From assembly GCF_030381805.1 (NCBI RefSeq), contig NZ_JAUDRH010000003.1, forward strand, positions 478,305 to 542,304: DNA of 64,000 bases, written 5' to 3'. Source of the stretch: Chlorogloeopsis sp. ULAP01 (GTDB lineage Bacteria > Cyanobacteriota > Cyanobacteriia > Cyanobacteriales > Nostocaceae). The translations under genes and the position numbers were made by a program. Shown here piece after piece: positions 8,885 to 16,994 of this stretch. Every line of letters starts with the position of its first letter. Position 1 is the first letter of the stretch. Under the pieces are notes generated by a model that was not told where the DNA came from, did no database searches, and saw nothing but the letters and a program-made list of their open reading frames with translations.

Positions 8885-9634
8885 ATGAATAAATCTACTC
8901 TATCGGGTTCTCGGTTATTGACTAGGAACCTTTGGAAAACTGTACCTTTGGCTTTGCTTGTATATGTTACTTTTGCCCAACCTATCTGGGCGCAAGAGAA
9001 AGAGAAAATGTTTAGAACTTTAACAGTCACTGGTCGTGGAGTAGAATCAATACCTGCAACACTAGCTCAAGTTGTTTTGGGTGTGGAGGTTCAAACTAAA
9101 ACAGCGCAAGAGGCACAGCAGGAAACTGCGCGCAGATCAAAAGCCGTGGTGGCACTGCTGAAAAGTCGTAACGTGCAGAAATTGCAAACCACTGGCATCA
9201 CTCTTAATCCAGTTTATAGCTACAAAGATAATGTGCAGCGCCTGACTGGTTACGTTGCTACTAATACCGTGAGTTTTCGCATTGCCACCGAGCAAGCTGG
9301 CACTTTATTAGATGAAGCCGTCAAAGCAGGTGCAACGCAAATTAGCAGCATTAGTTTTGTTGCCACTGACGAAGCGATCGCTCAAGCTCAAAAACAAGCA
9401 CTCAAAGAAGCTACCCAAGAAGCGCAACAGCAAGCTGATGCGGTTTTTGGTACCTTGGGTTTTCAACGCAAAGAAGTAGTTAGTATTCAAATCAATGGAG
9501 CAAGTGCGCCACCACCACCGCCACGTCCCCTATTGCGTGCTGAAGCTGGTAAGTTAGCACAGGATGCCTCTACTCCTGTAGAAGGTGGCGAACAACAGGT
9601 AGAAGCATCAGTGACGTTGCAAATTAGTTATTAA
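8885..9634 (+). CDS. SIMPL (DUF541) domain periplasmic protein
   Basis: Predicted exported protein of the SIMPL/BP26 family (about 249 residues). It has a basic N-terminus, a hydrophobic core (VPLALLVYVTFAQPIWA) and a likely cleavage after WAQ. The mature part starts with TLTVTGRGVESIPATLAQVVLGVEVQT, the classic SIMPL opening, followed by AQEAQQETARRSKAVVALLK, a YVATNTVSFRI strand and a terminal EASVTLQISY strand. The upstream GTG at 8873 is in frame, but the ATG at 8885 has GAGGAG 11 nt before it, so I chose the ATG. The role is unclear; homologues form ring-like oligomers in the periplasm. Confidence 0.9.
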   Translation: MNKSTLSGSRLLTRNLWKTVPLALLVYVTFAQPIWAQEKEKMFRTLTVTGRGVESIPATLAQVVLGVEVQTKTAQEAQQETARRSKAVVALLKSRNVQKLQTTGITLNPVYSYKDNVQRLTGYVATNTVSFRIATEQAGTLLDEAVKAGATQISSISFVATDEAIAQAQKQALKEATQEAQQQADAVFGTLGFQRKEVVSIQINGASAPPPPPRPLLRAEAGKLAQDASTPVEGGEQQVEASVTLQISY

Positions 9635-9778
9635 CTAGGGACTGGGGACTAGGGACTAGGGAACAGAAGATAAAAGATAAAAGGCAAAAAAGAAAAGAAT
9701 CTTTTACCTTTTTACTTTTTACTTTAAACTCAAAGCCCAATACCCAATCCCCTATCACCAGTACCCAGTACCCAGTTT
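9635..9778. repeat. Convergent spacer of ggactaggg / tacccagt repeats
   Basis: The plus strand begins with ggggactagggactaggg units and ends with cccaatcccc and tacccagtacccagt units, so the two ends are roughly complementary and could pair. It lies between two convergent genes (SIMPL and ssb). The same units recur at 19190-19255, 27096-27115, 27524-27545 and 62113-62275, and look like neutral low-complexity spacer. Confidence 0.6.
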
Positions 9779-10141
9779 CTAAAAATGTTCCGGATTACTA
9801 TCCATTGTCTCTGCTTCTGTATCCCGCTTAGAACCGAGTAGTTCGAGTTGATCTACCAGAATTACTGGTGTAGAACGGAGCGCACCTGTGTTGCGATCGT
9901 TCCAAGATTCAAACTTCAAAGAACCTTTGACGGCAATTTGTTTGCCTTTGCGCACATAATCACCCGCTACCTGTGCAGTTTTTCCCCATAATTCCAAATT
10001 GAACCAATCAGTATGATCGCCATCTCTAGTTCGGCGGTTGACTGCTAGTGTTAACTTACACTTTACACTTCCAGATTCAAAATACTTTATATCGGGGTCG
10101 GTACCTACACGACCAATCAAGGTGACAATATTAATGCTCAT
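9779..10141 (-). CDS. ssb: Single-stranded DNA-binding protein
   Basis: Binds ssDNA during replication, repair and recombination. 120 residues forming one OB fold: MSINIVTLIGRVGTDPDIKYF at the start, KCKLTLAVNRR, DWFNLELWGKTAQVAGDYVRKG, IAVKGSLKFESW and a final VDQLELLGSK strand. The C-terminus (AETMDSNPEHF) is acidic and short but lacks the canonical DDDIPF tip seen in E. coli SSB, so partner recruitment may differ; cyanobacteria often carry a short SSB of this kind plus a longer one. A small inverted sequence follows the start region at about 10157-10170. Confidence 0.93.
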   Translation of the reverse strand: MSINIVTLIGRVGTDPDIKYFESGSVKCKLTLAVNRRTRDGDHTDWFNLELWGKTAQVAGDYVRKGKQIAVKGSLKFESWNDRNTGALRSTPVILVDQLELLGSKRDTEAETMDSNPEHF

Positions 10142-10656
10142 GTGCGTTACCTTTCAGTACAGACGTACTTATTTATTCTGAATTTCATCATAGCGAATTC
10201 TCAAGCTAGACGCTCATGTGATAAATCACACAACTAGGGTATGAAAATCTCTTTTCTCTAGTCCCTAGCACGCCAGTCGCTACAACTTTGGGAACCAAAG
10301 CAACGCGCTGGCTCCCCTAGCACGCCAGTCGCCTTAACGGAGCGGAGCCTCCGCACGGTGTTGGCTCCCCTAGTCCCTATTTTCAACTTAGAGACTGACT
10401 GTTAAATAATAAACAATTATAATTACGTATGGAAATGGTAAAATTTACTCTTTCACAAATACAAAACCATACGGATATACTCCAGTAGTTAAAGAATATA
10501 AAAAGGTATAAGCCTGGGATTGGACTAAGATTCCTAAATGAATTTAGTAGAATCACGTACTTTGCTAGACTCAGGTCAAAAAAAGTAATAGAATCCTGCA
10601 CGATTCTGTCTCACGGTAATAGTCAAAAGTATCGAAAATAGGGGGCAATAAGACGC
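10142..10656. other. Intergenic region between ssb and mreB
   Basis: Divergent spacer of 515 bp carrying both promoters. It contains a palindromic repeat cluster (10256-10380, listed separately) and about 270 bp of AT-rich sequence before mreB. No gene is seen; the minus-strand frame at 10383-10601 has no protein-like features. Confidence 0.5.
10256..10380. repeat. Dispersed palindromic repeat cluster
   Basis: Two tandem variants of a unit starting tagcacgccagtcgc and ending ctggctcccctag. The second unit (about 10315-10376) contains cggagcggagcctccgc and is nearly identical, in the opposite orientation, to 54376-54435. Related but shuffled units occur at 27240-27500, 42226-42272, 46170-46460 and 49025-49070. 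These are non-coding and hairpin-rich. Confidence 0.75.
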
Positions 10657-11700
10657 GTGGGCCTTTTCAGTAAGTTTTCCTTATCGCGAGATATGGGTAT
10701 CGACCTCGGTACCGCTAATACCCTCGTTTATGTATCTGGTAAAGGCATTGTTCTCCAAGAACCATCGGTAGTTGCCATCGATCAAAATGAAAAGATAGCA
10801 CTGGCGGTAGGAGAAGAAGCCAAAAAAATGCTCGGTCGAACACCGGAAAATGTGATTGCCCTCCGCCCCTTGCGCGATGGTGTAATCGCAGATTTCGATA
10901 CAGCCGAGATTATGCTCAAAAGCTTTATTCAGCGTGTCAATGAGGGTAAATCGCTGGTGATGCCCCGGATTGTGATTGGTATTCCGAGTGGAGTAACAGG
11001 GGTAGAACGGCGGGCTGTGATGGATGCTGCCACTCAAGCAGGTGCTAGAGAAGTTTTTTTAATTGATGAGCCTGTGGCAGCAGCAATTGGCGCGGGTTTA
11101 CCTGTAGCTGACCCCACTGGCAACATGATTGTTGATATTGGCGGTGGTACTACAGAAGTAGCGGTACTGAGTCTCCAAGGTACAGTACTTAGCGAATCAG
11201 TACGCGTGGCTGGAGATGAACTGACAGACTCAATTGTGCAGTACTTGAAGAAAGTTCATAACCTGGTGATTGGAGAACGTACTGCTGAAGATATTAAGAT
11301 TCGCCTCGGTTCTGCCTATCCAACTCATGATGATGATGATGCGATGATGGAAGTCAGAGGCTTACATTTACTTTCTGGTTTACCACGAACTGTCACCATT
11401 AAAGGGCCAGAAATTCGCGAAAGTATGGCAGAACCGCTATCAGTAATTATTGATGCGGTAAAGCGAACTTTGGAACGTACACCACCAGAATTGGCAGCAG
11501 ATATTATTGACCGAGGTATCATGCTCGCTGGTGGCGGTGCATTGCTTAAAGGAGTAGATACGTTAATTAGTCATGAAACAGGAATTGTAACACACGTTGC
11601 AGCTGATCCACTATGTTGTGTGGTTTTAGGTACAGGTCGTGTGTTAGAAAATTTCAAGCAGCTAGAACGAGTTTTCAGTGCTCGTTCCCGCAATATGTAG
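10657..11700 (+). CDS. mreB: Rod-shape determining actin-like protein MreB
   Basis: Bacterial actin homologue that polymerises under the membrane and guides lateral wall synthesis. 347 residues. The phosphate-1 motif MGIDLGTANTLVYV follows a short amphipathic N-terminus (MGLFSKFSLSRD) that would contact the membrane. Phosphate-2 (VDIGGGTTEVAVLS) and the adenosine motif (GIMLAGGGALLKGVD) are present, as are IDEPVAAAIGAG and RTLERTPPELAADI. The start is GTG; an upstream ATG is absent and the family start (MGLF) fits. mreC and mreD follow on the same strand, but an intrinsic terminator at 11718-11751 separates mreB from mreC. Confidence 0.97.
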   Translation: MGLFSKFSLSRDMGIDLGTANTLVYVSGKGIVLQEPSVVAIDQNEKIALAVGEEAKKMLGRTPENVIALRPLRDGVIADFDTAEIMLKSFIQRVNEGKSLVMPRIVIGIPSGVTGVERRAVMDAATQAGAREVFLIDEPVAAAIGAGLPVADPTGNMIVDIGGGTTEVAVLSLQGTVLSESVRVAGDELTDSIVQYLKKVHNLVIGERTAEDIKIRLGSAYPTHDDDDAMMEVRGLHLLSGLPRTVTIKGPEIRESMAEPLSVIIDAVKRTLERTPPELAADIIDRGIMLAGGGALLKGVDTLISHETGIVTHVAADPLCCVVLGTGRVLENFKQLERVFSARSRNM

Positions 11701-11717
11701 TCATCATAAGTACTTTC

Positions 11718-11751
11718 AAATATTGGATTCTTTATAGAATCCAATATTTTT
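11718..11751 (+). terminator. Intrinsic terminator after mreB
   Basis: AAATATTGGATTC, a 6-nt loop, then GAATCCAATATTT running into a T-tract: a 13-bp perfect stem with a 3' U run on the plus strand. It lies 17 bp after the mreB stop and 27 bp before mreC, so read-through to mreCD may be limited or regulated. Confidence 0.9.
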
Positions 11752-11778
11752 AACTAAAATAAAAATATAAGGGTATAT

Positions 11779-12591
11779 ATGTTTACATTACGTGGTCGAT
11801 GGTGGGAACATAAAGGGTTACAAGTTGGACTAATCGCTTTATTGCTCGGTGGTGCTTGGTTAGTTCGACACACCCAAGGAGGATTGTTACTGGAAATTTA
11901 TCAAGGTTTTAGCCGTCAGTTTCAAATTTTGCAGCCTGGACAACCACCAGAAGAACGGATTAAGAATGCCAGAGTTGTGGAACTAGAAACCCGGATAGTA
12001 GAGTTAGAAAATCAAAATAAAAAGCTTAAAGAATTATTGAAATATATCGAGAAAGAACCTCTTTCATCGCGCCCTGTTCCAGCAAGGGTGGTAGGGCGTA
12101 GTGCCGACAACTGGTGGCAACAAGTAATCCTCAATCGTGGTAGTCAAGCCGGAATTCAAGAAGGCTTCATTGTGAAGGCTGAAGGTGGGTTGGTAGGTTT
12201 GGTAGAGACTGTGACTCCCCATACTAGCCGCATACTATTAATCAGCGATCTCAAGAGTAAAGTTGGTGTAAATGTTAGCCGCACCGGAGCTAAGGGAGTT
12301 TTGCGGGGTGATTTGTCGGCAGATGCAGTACTAGAGTTTTATGAGAAAGTTCCAAATGCTAAACCCGGAGATGTAATTGTGACATCTACTTATAGTCAAA
12401 AGTTTCCATCTGGATTGCCAGTAGGACGAATAAAGTCTTTAGATGTTAAGAAACTTCCGGCATCTGTAGCAAAAGTGGAACTGTTTCCGTCGATACGTTC
12501 TTTAGATTGGGTAAGTGTATACCCGAAGCCGGAAAGCGAACATCTGGAGGGTTCTTCATCAGCGAATCAACAGTCACGAAAATTTAATTAG
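11779..12591 (+). CDS. mreC: Rod-shape determining protein MreC
   Basis: Bitopic periplasmic scaffold of the elongasome. 270 residues: short cytosolic start (MFTLRGRWWEHKG), one membrane span (about 14-29), a coiled-coil region (about 55-95, RVVELETRIVELENQNKKLKELL) and the double beta-barrel domain (about 100-250) with PVPARVVGRSADNWWQQVILNRGSQ-type and GLVGLVETVTPHTSRILLISD-type strands typical of MreC. The C-terminal tail is polar. It probably has its own promoter after the mreB terminator. mreD follows after 228 bp. Confidence 0.95.
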   Translation: MFTLRGRWWEHKGLQVGLIALLLGGAWLVRHTQGGLLLEIYQGFSRQFQILQPGQPPEERIKNARVVELETRIVELENQNKKLKELLKYIEKEPLSSRPVPARVVGRSADNWWQQVILNRGSQAGIQEGFIVKAEGGLVGLVETVTPHTSRILLISDLKSKVGVNVSRTGAKGVLRGDLSADAVLEFYEKVPNAKPGDVIVTSTYSQKFPSGLPVGRIKSLDVKKLPASVAKVELFPSIRSLDWVSVYPKPESEHLEGSSSANQQSRKFN

Positions 12592-12819
12592 AAGTTAGAG
12601 GGCAGAAGGAAGAAATAGGATTTGACTCTTTTGTTCCATTCACAACGGTGGCAGCACCACCAGTTAAACTGCTTTCAAGTCACATTCCTATGAACTATAG
12701 TTCACAACAAAGTATGAAATTTCTCTTCTTTGTAACCTGTCACCTGTTCCCTATTTTCAGGTAAGAAGGCAGAAGAAGATTTTTGTCTATATGTTTTGTA
12801 ATTTATACATAGAAATTTA

Positions 12820-13464
12820 ATGAAAATTCCTGCATTTCGAGGTAGCAGGCAGAAAAAGCCAAAATTGCGATTCTCCAAAGGAAGTGCTAGGCGATCGCAA
12901 AAATCAATAATTTCCATTAAACCCCTATCTCGTTGGCATCCCAACCTCCGACAGCTGGTAAATTGGATTGTGATTTTTGGATCTGCACTCTTGTGCTTGC
13001 TGATGCTACCCACCCGCTTTATTGGTATGGAATTATTGGGAATAGGGCCGAACTGGCTATTAATTTGGGTAGTGGCTTGGAGTGTTAAGCGTACAATTAT
13101 TCAAGGAGCATTAGCAGGTATAGTTTTGGGATTACTTCAAGATGCAATGACATCACCCGATCCTACTCATGTCTTAAGTCTTGGAATGGTGGGTTTTCTC
13201 ACAGCTTTGCTACAAAAGCAGCGTTTTATTCAAGAAGACTTTATTTCGATTGCTTTAATTGTCTTTGGAATGGCAGTACTGGCAGAAACTATCTTTGCCT
13301 GCCAATTGGTATTGATGGGCGATCGCAATTCAGTACATATTTGGACTTACTATCAAAAGGTTGCTCTTGCTTCTGCTATTGTCAGTAGTCTCTGGGCTCC
13401 TGTGGTTTATTTTCCCCTCAATCGTTGGTGGCAACGGCTGAAATTAGCACAGCAACAATCTTAA
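12820..13464 (+). CDS. mreD: Rod-shape determining protein MreD
   Basis: Small multi-span membrane partner of MreC. 214 residues with a basic cytosolic N-terminus of about 48 residues (many Lys/Arg), longer than usual, followed by about five hydrophobic segments. GIGPNWLLIWVVAWSVKR and GALAGIVLGLLQDAMT match the MreD pattern, where a conserved Asp sits in the GLLQD segment. Identification relies on hydrophobic pattern, these motifs and the mreB-mreC-mreD order. Cyanobacterial MreD proteins diverge greatly, so the context carries weight. Confidence 0.9.
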   Translation: MKIPAFRGSRQKKPKLRFSKGSARRSQKSIISIKPLSRWHPNLRQLVNWIVIFGSALLCLLMLPTRFIGMELLGIGPNWLLIWVVAWSVKRTIIQGALAGIVLGLLQDAMTSPDPTHVLSLGMVGFLTALLQKQRFIQEDFISIALIVFGMAVLAETIFACQLVLMGDRNSVHIWTYYQKVALASAIVSSLWAPVVYFPLNRWWQRLKLAQQQS

Positions 13465-13626
13465 ACTAGTTGTTAAGAGTTTGATTAATGAGTGTATTTT
13501 TATACTATAAATTTTAGCTTACGATGATGGAGAGTACAGAATAGAATCAGTACTAATTTTTTCTGGAATTTTGGCAACCTTTGGCAAGATGGATTAAGGC
13601 TAGATTTAAAAAACTGGGAGCTAGAT

Positions 13627-13691
13627 GTTAATGGTTAGTAGCTGATAGCTAATAACTATGAGCCATTAACAATTAGCAATTCACAACCAAC
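13627..13691. repeat. Degenerate heptamer repeat tract
   Basis: Begins ttaatggttagtagc and ends ccattaacaattagcaatt, the same family as the tract at 8785-8852. It sits about 40 bp upstream of ribD. No gene is seen in the flanking spacer (13465-13728). Confidence 0.6.
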
Positions 13692-13728
13692 TATTTCCTA
13701 ATCCTTAATCCCTGTATCGCTAAAAATT

Positions 13729-14919
13729 ATGGATAATTCTCCAGTGGTTGCTCAAGCAGATATATCCCTATCCAATTCACTTTTAGTGAGTTCGACAGCG
13801 AAATCGGATTCGCAACAACAACAGAAGGTGGGAAGCGACTTTGATCGAGCGATGATGCAGCGATGTTTAGAACTTGCTCGTCGTGCTTTAGGGCGTACTT
13901 CCCCAAATCCATTGGTAGGGGCAGTTGTTGTCAAAGATGGAGAAATTGTTGGGGAAGGATTTCATCCTCGTGCGGGTGAGCCGCATGCAGAAGTTTTTGC
14001 TCTCAAAGCAGCAGGTACAAATGCTTGTGGGGCAACTGTCTATGTAAATCTCGAACCTTGCAATCATTATGGGCGTACTCCTCCATGTTCGGAAGCTTTG
14101 ATTGCTGCTGGGGTAGCAAAAGTAGTAGTGGGTATGGTTGATCCCAATCCACTGGTAGCTGGTGGAGGTATTACCCGCTTACGTGCAGCTGGAATAGAAG
14201 TATTAGTCGGAGTCGAAGAAGCAGACTGTCGCAAGCTGAATGAAGGTTTTATCCATCGTATTCTCTATAAACGACCGTTGGGAATTTTGAAATATGCTAT
14301 GACCTTAGATGGCAAAATTGCTACTACTAATGGTCATAGTGCTTGGGTAACTAATCAGCAAGCCCGTGGAGTTGTGCATCAATTGCGGGCTGCTTGCGAT
14401 GCTGTAATTGTCGGTGGAAATACAGTTAGACTTGATAATCCGCGTTTAACAAGCCATCAGCAGGAAGCACATAATCCACTACGAGTGGTGATGAGCCGTA
14501 GCTTGAAATTGCCAGAACAAGCTAACCTATGGCAAACAAAAGAGGCTCCGACTTTAGTGTTGACAGAAGTAGGAGCGAATCCTGCTTTTCGGGAACTATT
14601 GCTTAAACAAGGAGTAGAGGTAGTAGAATTTTCGCCACTCACACCAGATAGAGCAATGGCTTATTTGTATGAGCGAGGTTTTTGTAGTGTGCTGTGGGAG
14701 TGTGGTGGTACCTTAGCAGCTAGTGCGATCGCTCAAGGAGCAGTGCAAAAAGTTTTAGCATTCATTGCTCCAAAAATTATTGGTGGCAGTAATGCTCCTA
14801 CGCCTGTAGGAGAGTTGGGTTTTACCACTATGACTGAGGCTTTGTCTTTGGAAGGTGTACAGGTGCGTGTGGTGGGTGCAGATTGTTTAATAGAAGGTTA
14901 TTTACCTTTAAGACAATAA
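13729..14919 (+). CDS. ribD: Bifunctional riboflavin deaminase/reductase RibD
   Basis: Catalyses two steps of riboflavin synthesis: deamination of the pyrimidine intermediate and reduction of its ribosyl side chain. 396 residues. The N-terminal deaminase (about 42-170) shows the zinc motif PHAEVFALKAAG (His-Ala-Glu) and LEPCNHYGRTPPCSEALI (two Cys). The C-terminal reductase (about 185-395) begins GILKYAMTLDGKIATTNGHSAWVT, with AACDAVIVGGNTVRLDNPRLTSH. An N-terminal extension of about 40 residues, polar and Gln/Ser-rich, precedes the deaminase; a later Met at MMQRCLELARRALG would give a standard start but has no better ribosome site. No FMN riboswitch was seen upstream. Confidence 0.96.
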   Translation: MDNSPVVAQADISLSNSLLVSSTAKSDSQQQQKVGSDFDRAMMQRCLELARRALGRTSPNPLVGAVVVKDGEIVGEGFHPRAGEPHAEVFALKAAGTNACGATVYVNLEPCNHYGRTPPCSEALIAAGVAKVVVGMVDPNPLVAGGGITRLRAAGIEVLVGVEEADCRKLNEGFIHRILYKRPLGILKYAMTLDGKIATTNGHSAWVTNQQARGVVHQLRAACDAVIVGGNTVRLDNPRLTSHQQEAHNPLRVVMSRSLKLPEQANLWQTKEAPTLVLTEVGANPAFRELLLKQGVEVVEFSPLTPDRAMAYLYERGFCSVLWECGGTLAASAIAQGAVQKVLAFIAPKIIGGSNAPTPVGELGFTTMTEALSLEGVQVRVVGADCLIEGYLPLRQ

Positions 14920-14997
14920 TCTATGGTTAATAGTCAATAGTTTTGTGCTTGGACTGTAAACTATTGACTAAGAATTGATCGCCTATATGTTTTGTTG

Positions 14998-15216
14998 TCA
15001 TGAGTACTGGCGTTCATGAGCAAGATCACGGATGAGGGATAACCGAGATTGAATGTAAATACAGAGAAAATCGGTTTCTTGGCAATCCAGTGAAGCTTGT
15101 TTTGTAGTTTGTTTAACTAACCACTGTACTAAGCTAGCATCATCCAATTGCAACAGCGTCTTTGTTTGAGTCGTTTCAACAATAGACCAAAGTTGACGCA
15201 TAATCGTGGGAGTCAT
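14998..15216 (-). CDS. Small conserved-looking protein (72 aa), unknown function
   Basis: I do not recognise the family by name. The product is soluble and mostly helical by composition (RQLWSIVETTQTKTLLQLDDASLVQWLV, then SRLSLIRDLAHERQYS), with no membrane segment. The regular amphipathic pattern and its compact position just downstream of, and convergent with, ribD make it a credible gene. It may be a regulatory or adaptor protein; there is no evidence for any specific job. Confidence 0.65.
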   Translation of the reverse strand: MTPTIMRQLWSIVETTQTKTLLQLDDASLVQWLVKQTTKQASLDCQETDFLCIYIQSRLSLIRDLAHERQYS

Positions 15217-15649
15217 CAGACCTCCATATAATCATCATCAGTTGTTTTCAGGATACACAATTTAATTTCAAAGTTCCGGCATTAACGTACAACCTGACAT
15301 AAGTGTTATTAAAAACTTAATAAACGGACTTATAACTTGATGAAGATTAAGAATAGTGATATTGCAGCGCTTCTGTAACAGAAATTAATCTAATTAGAAG
15401 GCAGATGGCAAAAGGCAGAGGGCAGAAGTCGTTCCGCGCAAGAGCGCAGGTAGGGAAGAAAGTTTTTTCATTCGTTATTACTGTAAGCAGTTCATGAAAG
15501 CTACTTAATTTATAGCTAGTTATATATTGAATTATTGCGGTTTTTTTTGTAGTTGTAAATTCCTAGAGGCGATCGCCTAACTTCTAGTAACTGGGAAATT
15601 GCCTTCATAACTTGGAATCACCGAATTGAACATTCTGTATAAATAAAGT
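15217..15649. other. Intergenic region before the ZorAB-like block
   Basis: 433 bp with no gene. It contains a short repeat (about 15403-15465, aaggcagagggcagaagtc then ccgcgcaagagcgcagg) also found in variant form at 23952-24005 and 39205-39245, and a T-rich stretch at 15540-15550. The 3' end of the broken gene described next begins at 15650. Confidence 0.5.
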
Positions 15650-16338
15650 TTAATTCTGACATGAGATGAAGAAACCAATTTTGTTACAGTAAGCTTTTGC
15701 TTCTTGTTCCAACTTTGCGATTTCAGTTTGCCACTGCTGAAGTTTCCTTTTGCGTTCAAGTAATTTATCTTGAGTTGGGTTTCTGGATGATTCTGTACCT
15801 AGATTTGGGTAAATACCCTTTTTCTCAAGCCAATTGCGGCAATTAGGCTGCCAAAGATACATATGATCGTGCTTATCACCATCGAGACAACGAATTTGCT
15901 TGACAGTTAGCTTAGATTCACCAAAAAGAATCTGCTGATTTCTGTCATTATTAGGAAACAAGCGCATCTCACTGCCTATTCCGCGAAAAAATTCCACTAC
16001 CAGCCACTCACTAAAACCGAATATGCAGACTTCTGTAAGTTCGCTACCATCATCTTCTAGTAAATCCACATCTCCTTTAAGCTCATATCCGATAGCAATT
16101 TGTGATGTTTCCCAGCAGCAGTGAGGGTGTTCATCATCCCACTATGCTTTGGCATGGATACAGCAAACCCATTCCAACTCGTTTACATCACTTTACCTTG
16201 TTCAATTGCTTTTAGAACTTCATCAACAGTTCGTACAGATATTGTTGGATCTGGTAGATTGCTAGTAAGAGTAATCAGATTATCAGGATGATACTGATTA
16301 GAATTAGACAAAAAAGGAGTATGAAACTGAAAGTTCAT
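15650..16338 (-). pseudogene. Broken third gene of the ZorAB-like block (frameshift plus TAG)
   Basis: Reading the minus strand from ATG 16338 gives 51 residues (MNFQFHTPFLSN... to AIEQGKVM) ending at TAA. One missing A in the run after GGT at about 16191 would continue the frame as GKSDVNELEWVCCIHAKA; then a TAG at about 16144 interrupts; then WDDEHPHCCWETSQIAIGYE continues without stops to 15650. Repairing both lesions gives one protein of about 230 residues. It starts 11 bp after the ZorB-like stop. The segment FSEWLVVEF, a downstream His, then LWQPNCRNWLEKKGIYP loosely recalls the EH-signature domain of ZorC, but it is much shorter than ZorC and I rate that as tentative. The C-terminal ~45 residues are a Lys/Glu/Gln-rich helix. 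A 139-residue frame from GTG 16069 survives and might still be expressed. Confidence 0.65.
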
Positions 16339-16349
16339 CACTTTTTCTC

Positions 16350-16994
16350 TTATAAAGACAGATTTGAATGAGTTTTTCCAGTTAAATCATTGCTACGAAA
16401 CTGAAAGCGGAAAAGTACTTTGCGATCGCTAGGGTTATCAAAGCGCTGTTCTGCTTCTATTTCGCCACGCCCGGCTGCTAAAATTTTTTGACTTAAACGG
16501 GTTTTGGTAGGAAAACTTATTTCATAAAAGATATATCTAGTAACTGATGCTGAACGTTGTAAGCTTAGTTCTAGATTGGTTTTATAATCTCCTTCTGAAC
16601 TAGTATGTCCTTCTATAACTACGCGGCTAATTTCCTTTTCAAATTCAGGTTTGGAGAAAATTACACTGCTATAAATAGGAATAAAACGGCGTAGAAATTC
16701 CTTGCCCTCTGGTTTGAGTTCGGCACTACCTTTAGAAAAAAGAATTGCTTCTCTAATGCTCACATCTCCGCTTTCTGGATTGACTTTGACGTCAATATTG
16801 TTGCTTTTAATCTGTCCGACAACATTGCCTATGACTACCCGTTTTGGTTCGTCTCTTTGGAGGATTACAGTAATAAAAAGTAGTACAAAAAACATCAATA
16901 AACCAGACATCAAATCGCCAATAGACAGATAAGTGTTTGCATCATCATCATCGGTAATTTCTGATTCAATTTTGTCTCTGATGAAATCATTCAT
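16350..16994 (-). CDS. ZorB-like OmpA/MotB-family protein
   Basis: Stator partner anchored in the inner membrane and peptidoglycan. 214 residues from the chosen ATG (MNDFIRDKIESE). An acidic N-tail (TDDDDANTYLSIGD) leads into one membrane span (about 28-47, LMSGLLMFFVLLFITVIL). Asp27 at its start sits where MotB/ZorB proton-binding Asp is expected. The C-terminal OmpA-like domain has VVIEGHTSSEGDYKTNLELS then LQRSASVTRYI, the peptidoglycan-binding pattern. The frame extends upstream, but those residues overlap the ZorA-like gene and look non-native; this ATG overlaps that stop by 8 bp, implying coupled translation. Another ATG at 17009 is possible. Family knowledge: ZorAB is a proton-driven motor of Zorya anti-phage systems; ZorC/ZorD are not intact here. 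Confidence 0.85.
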   Translation of the reverse strand: MNDFIRDKIESEITDDDDANTYLSIGDLMSGLLMFFVLLFITVILQRDEPKRVVIGNVVGQIKSNNIDVKVNPESGDVSIREAILFSKGSAELKPEGKEFLRRFIPIYSSVIFSKPEFEKEISRVVIEGHTSSEGDYKTNLELSLQRSASVTRYIFYEISFPTKTRLSQKILAAGRGEIEAEQRFDNPSDRKVLFRFQFRSNDLTGKTHSNLSL

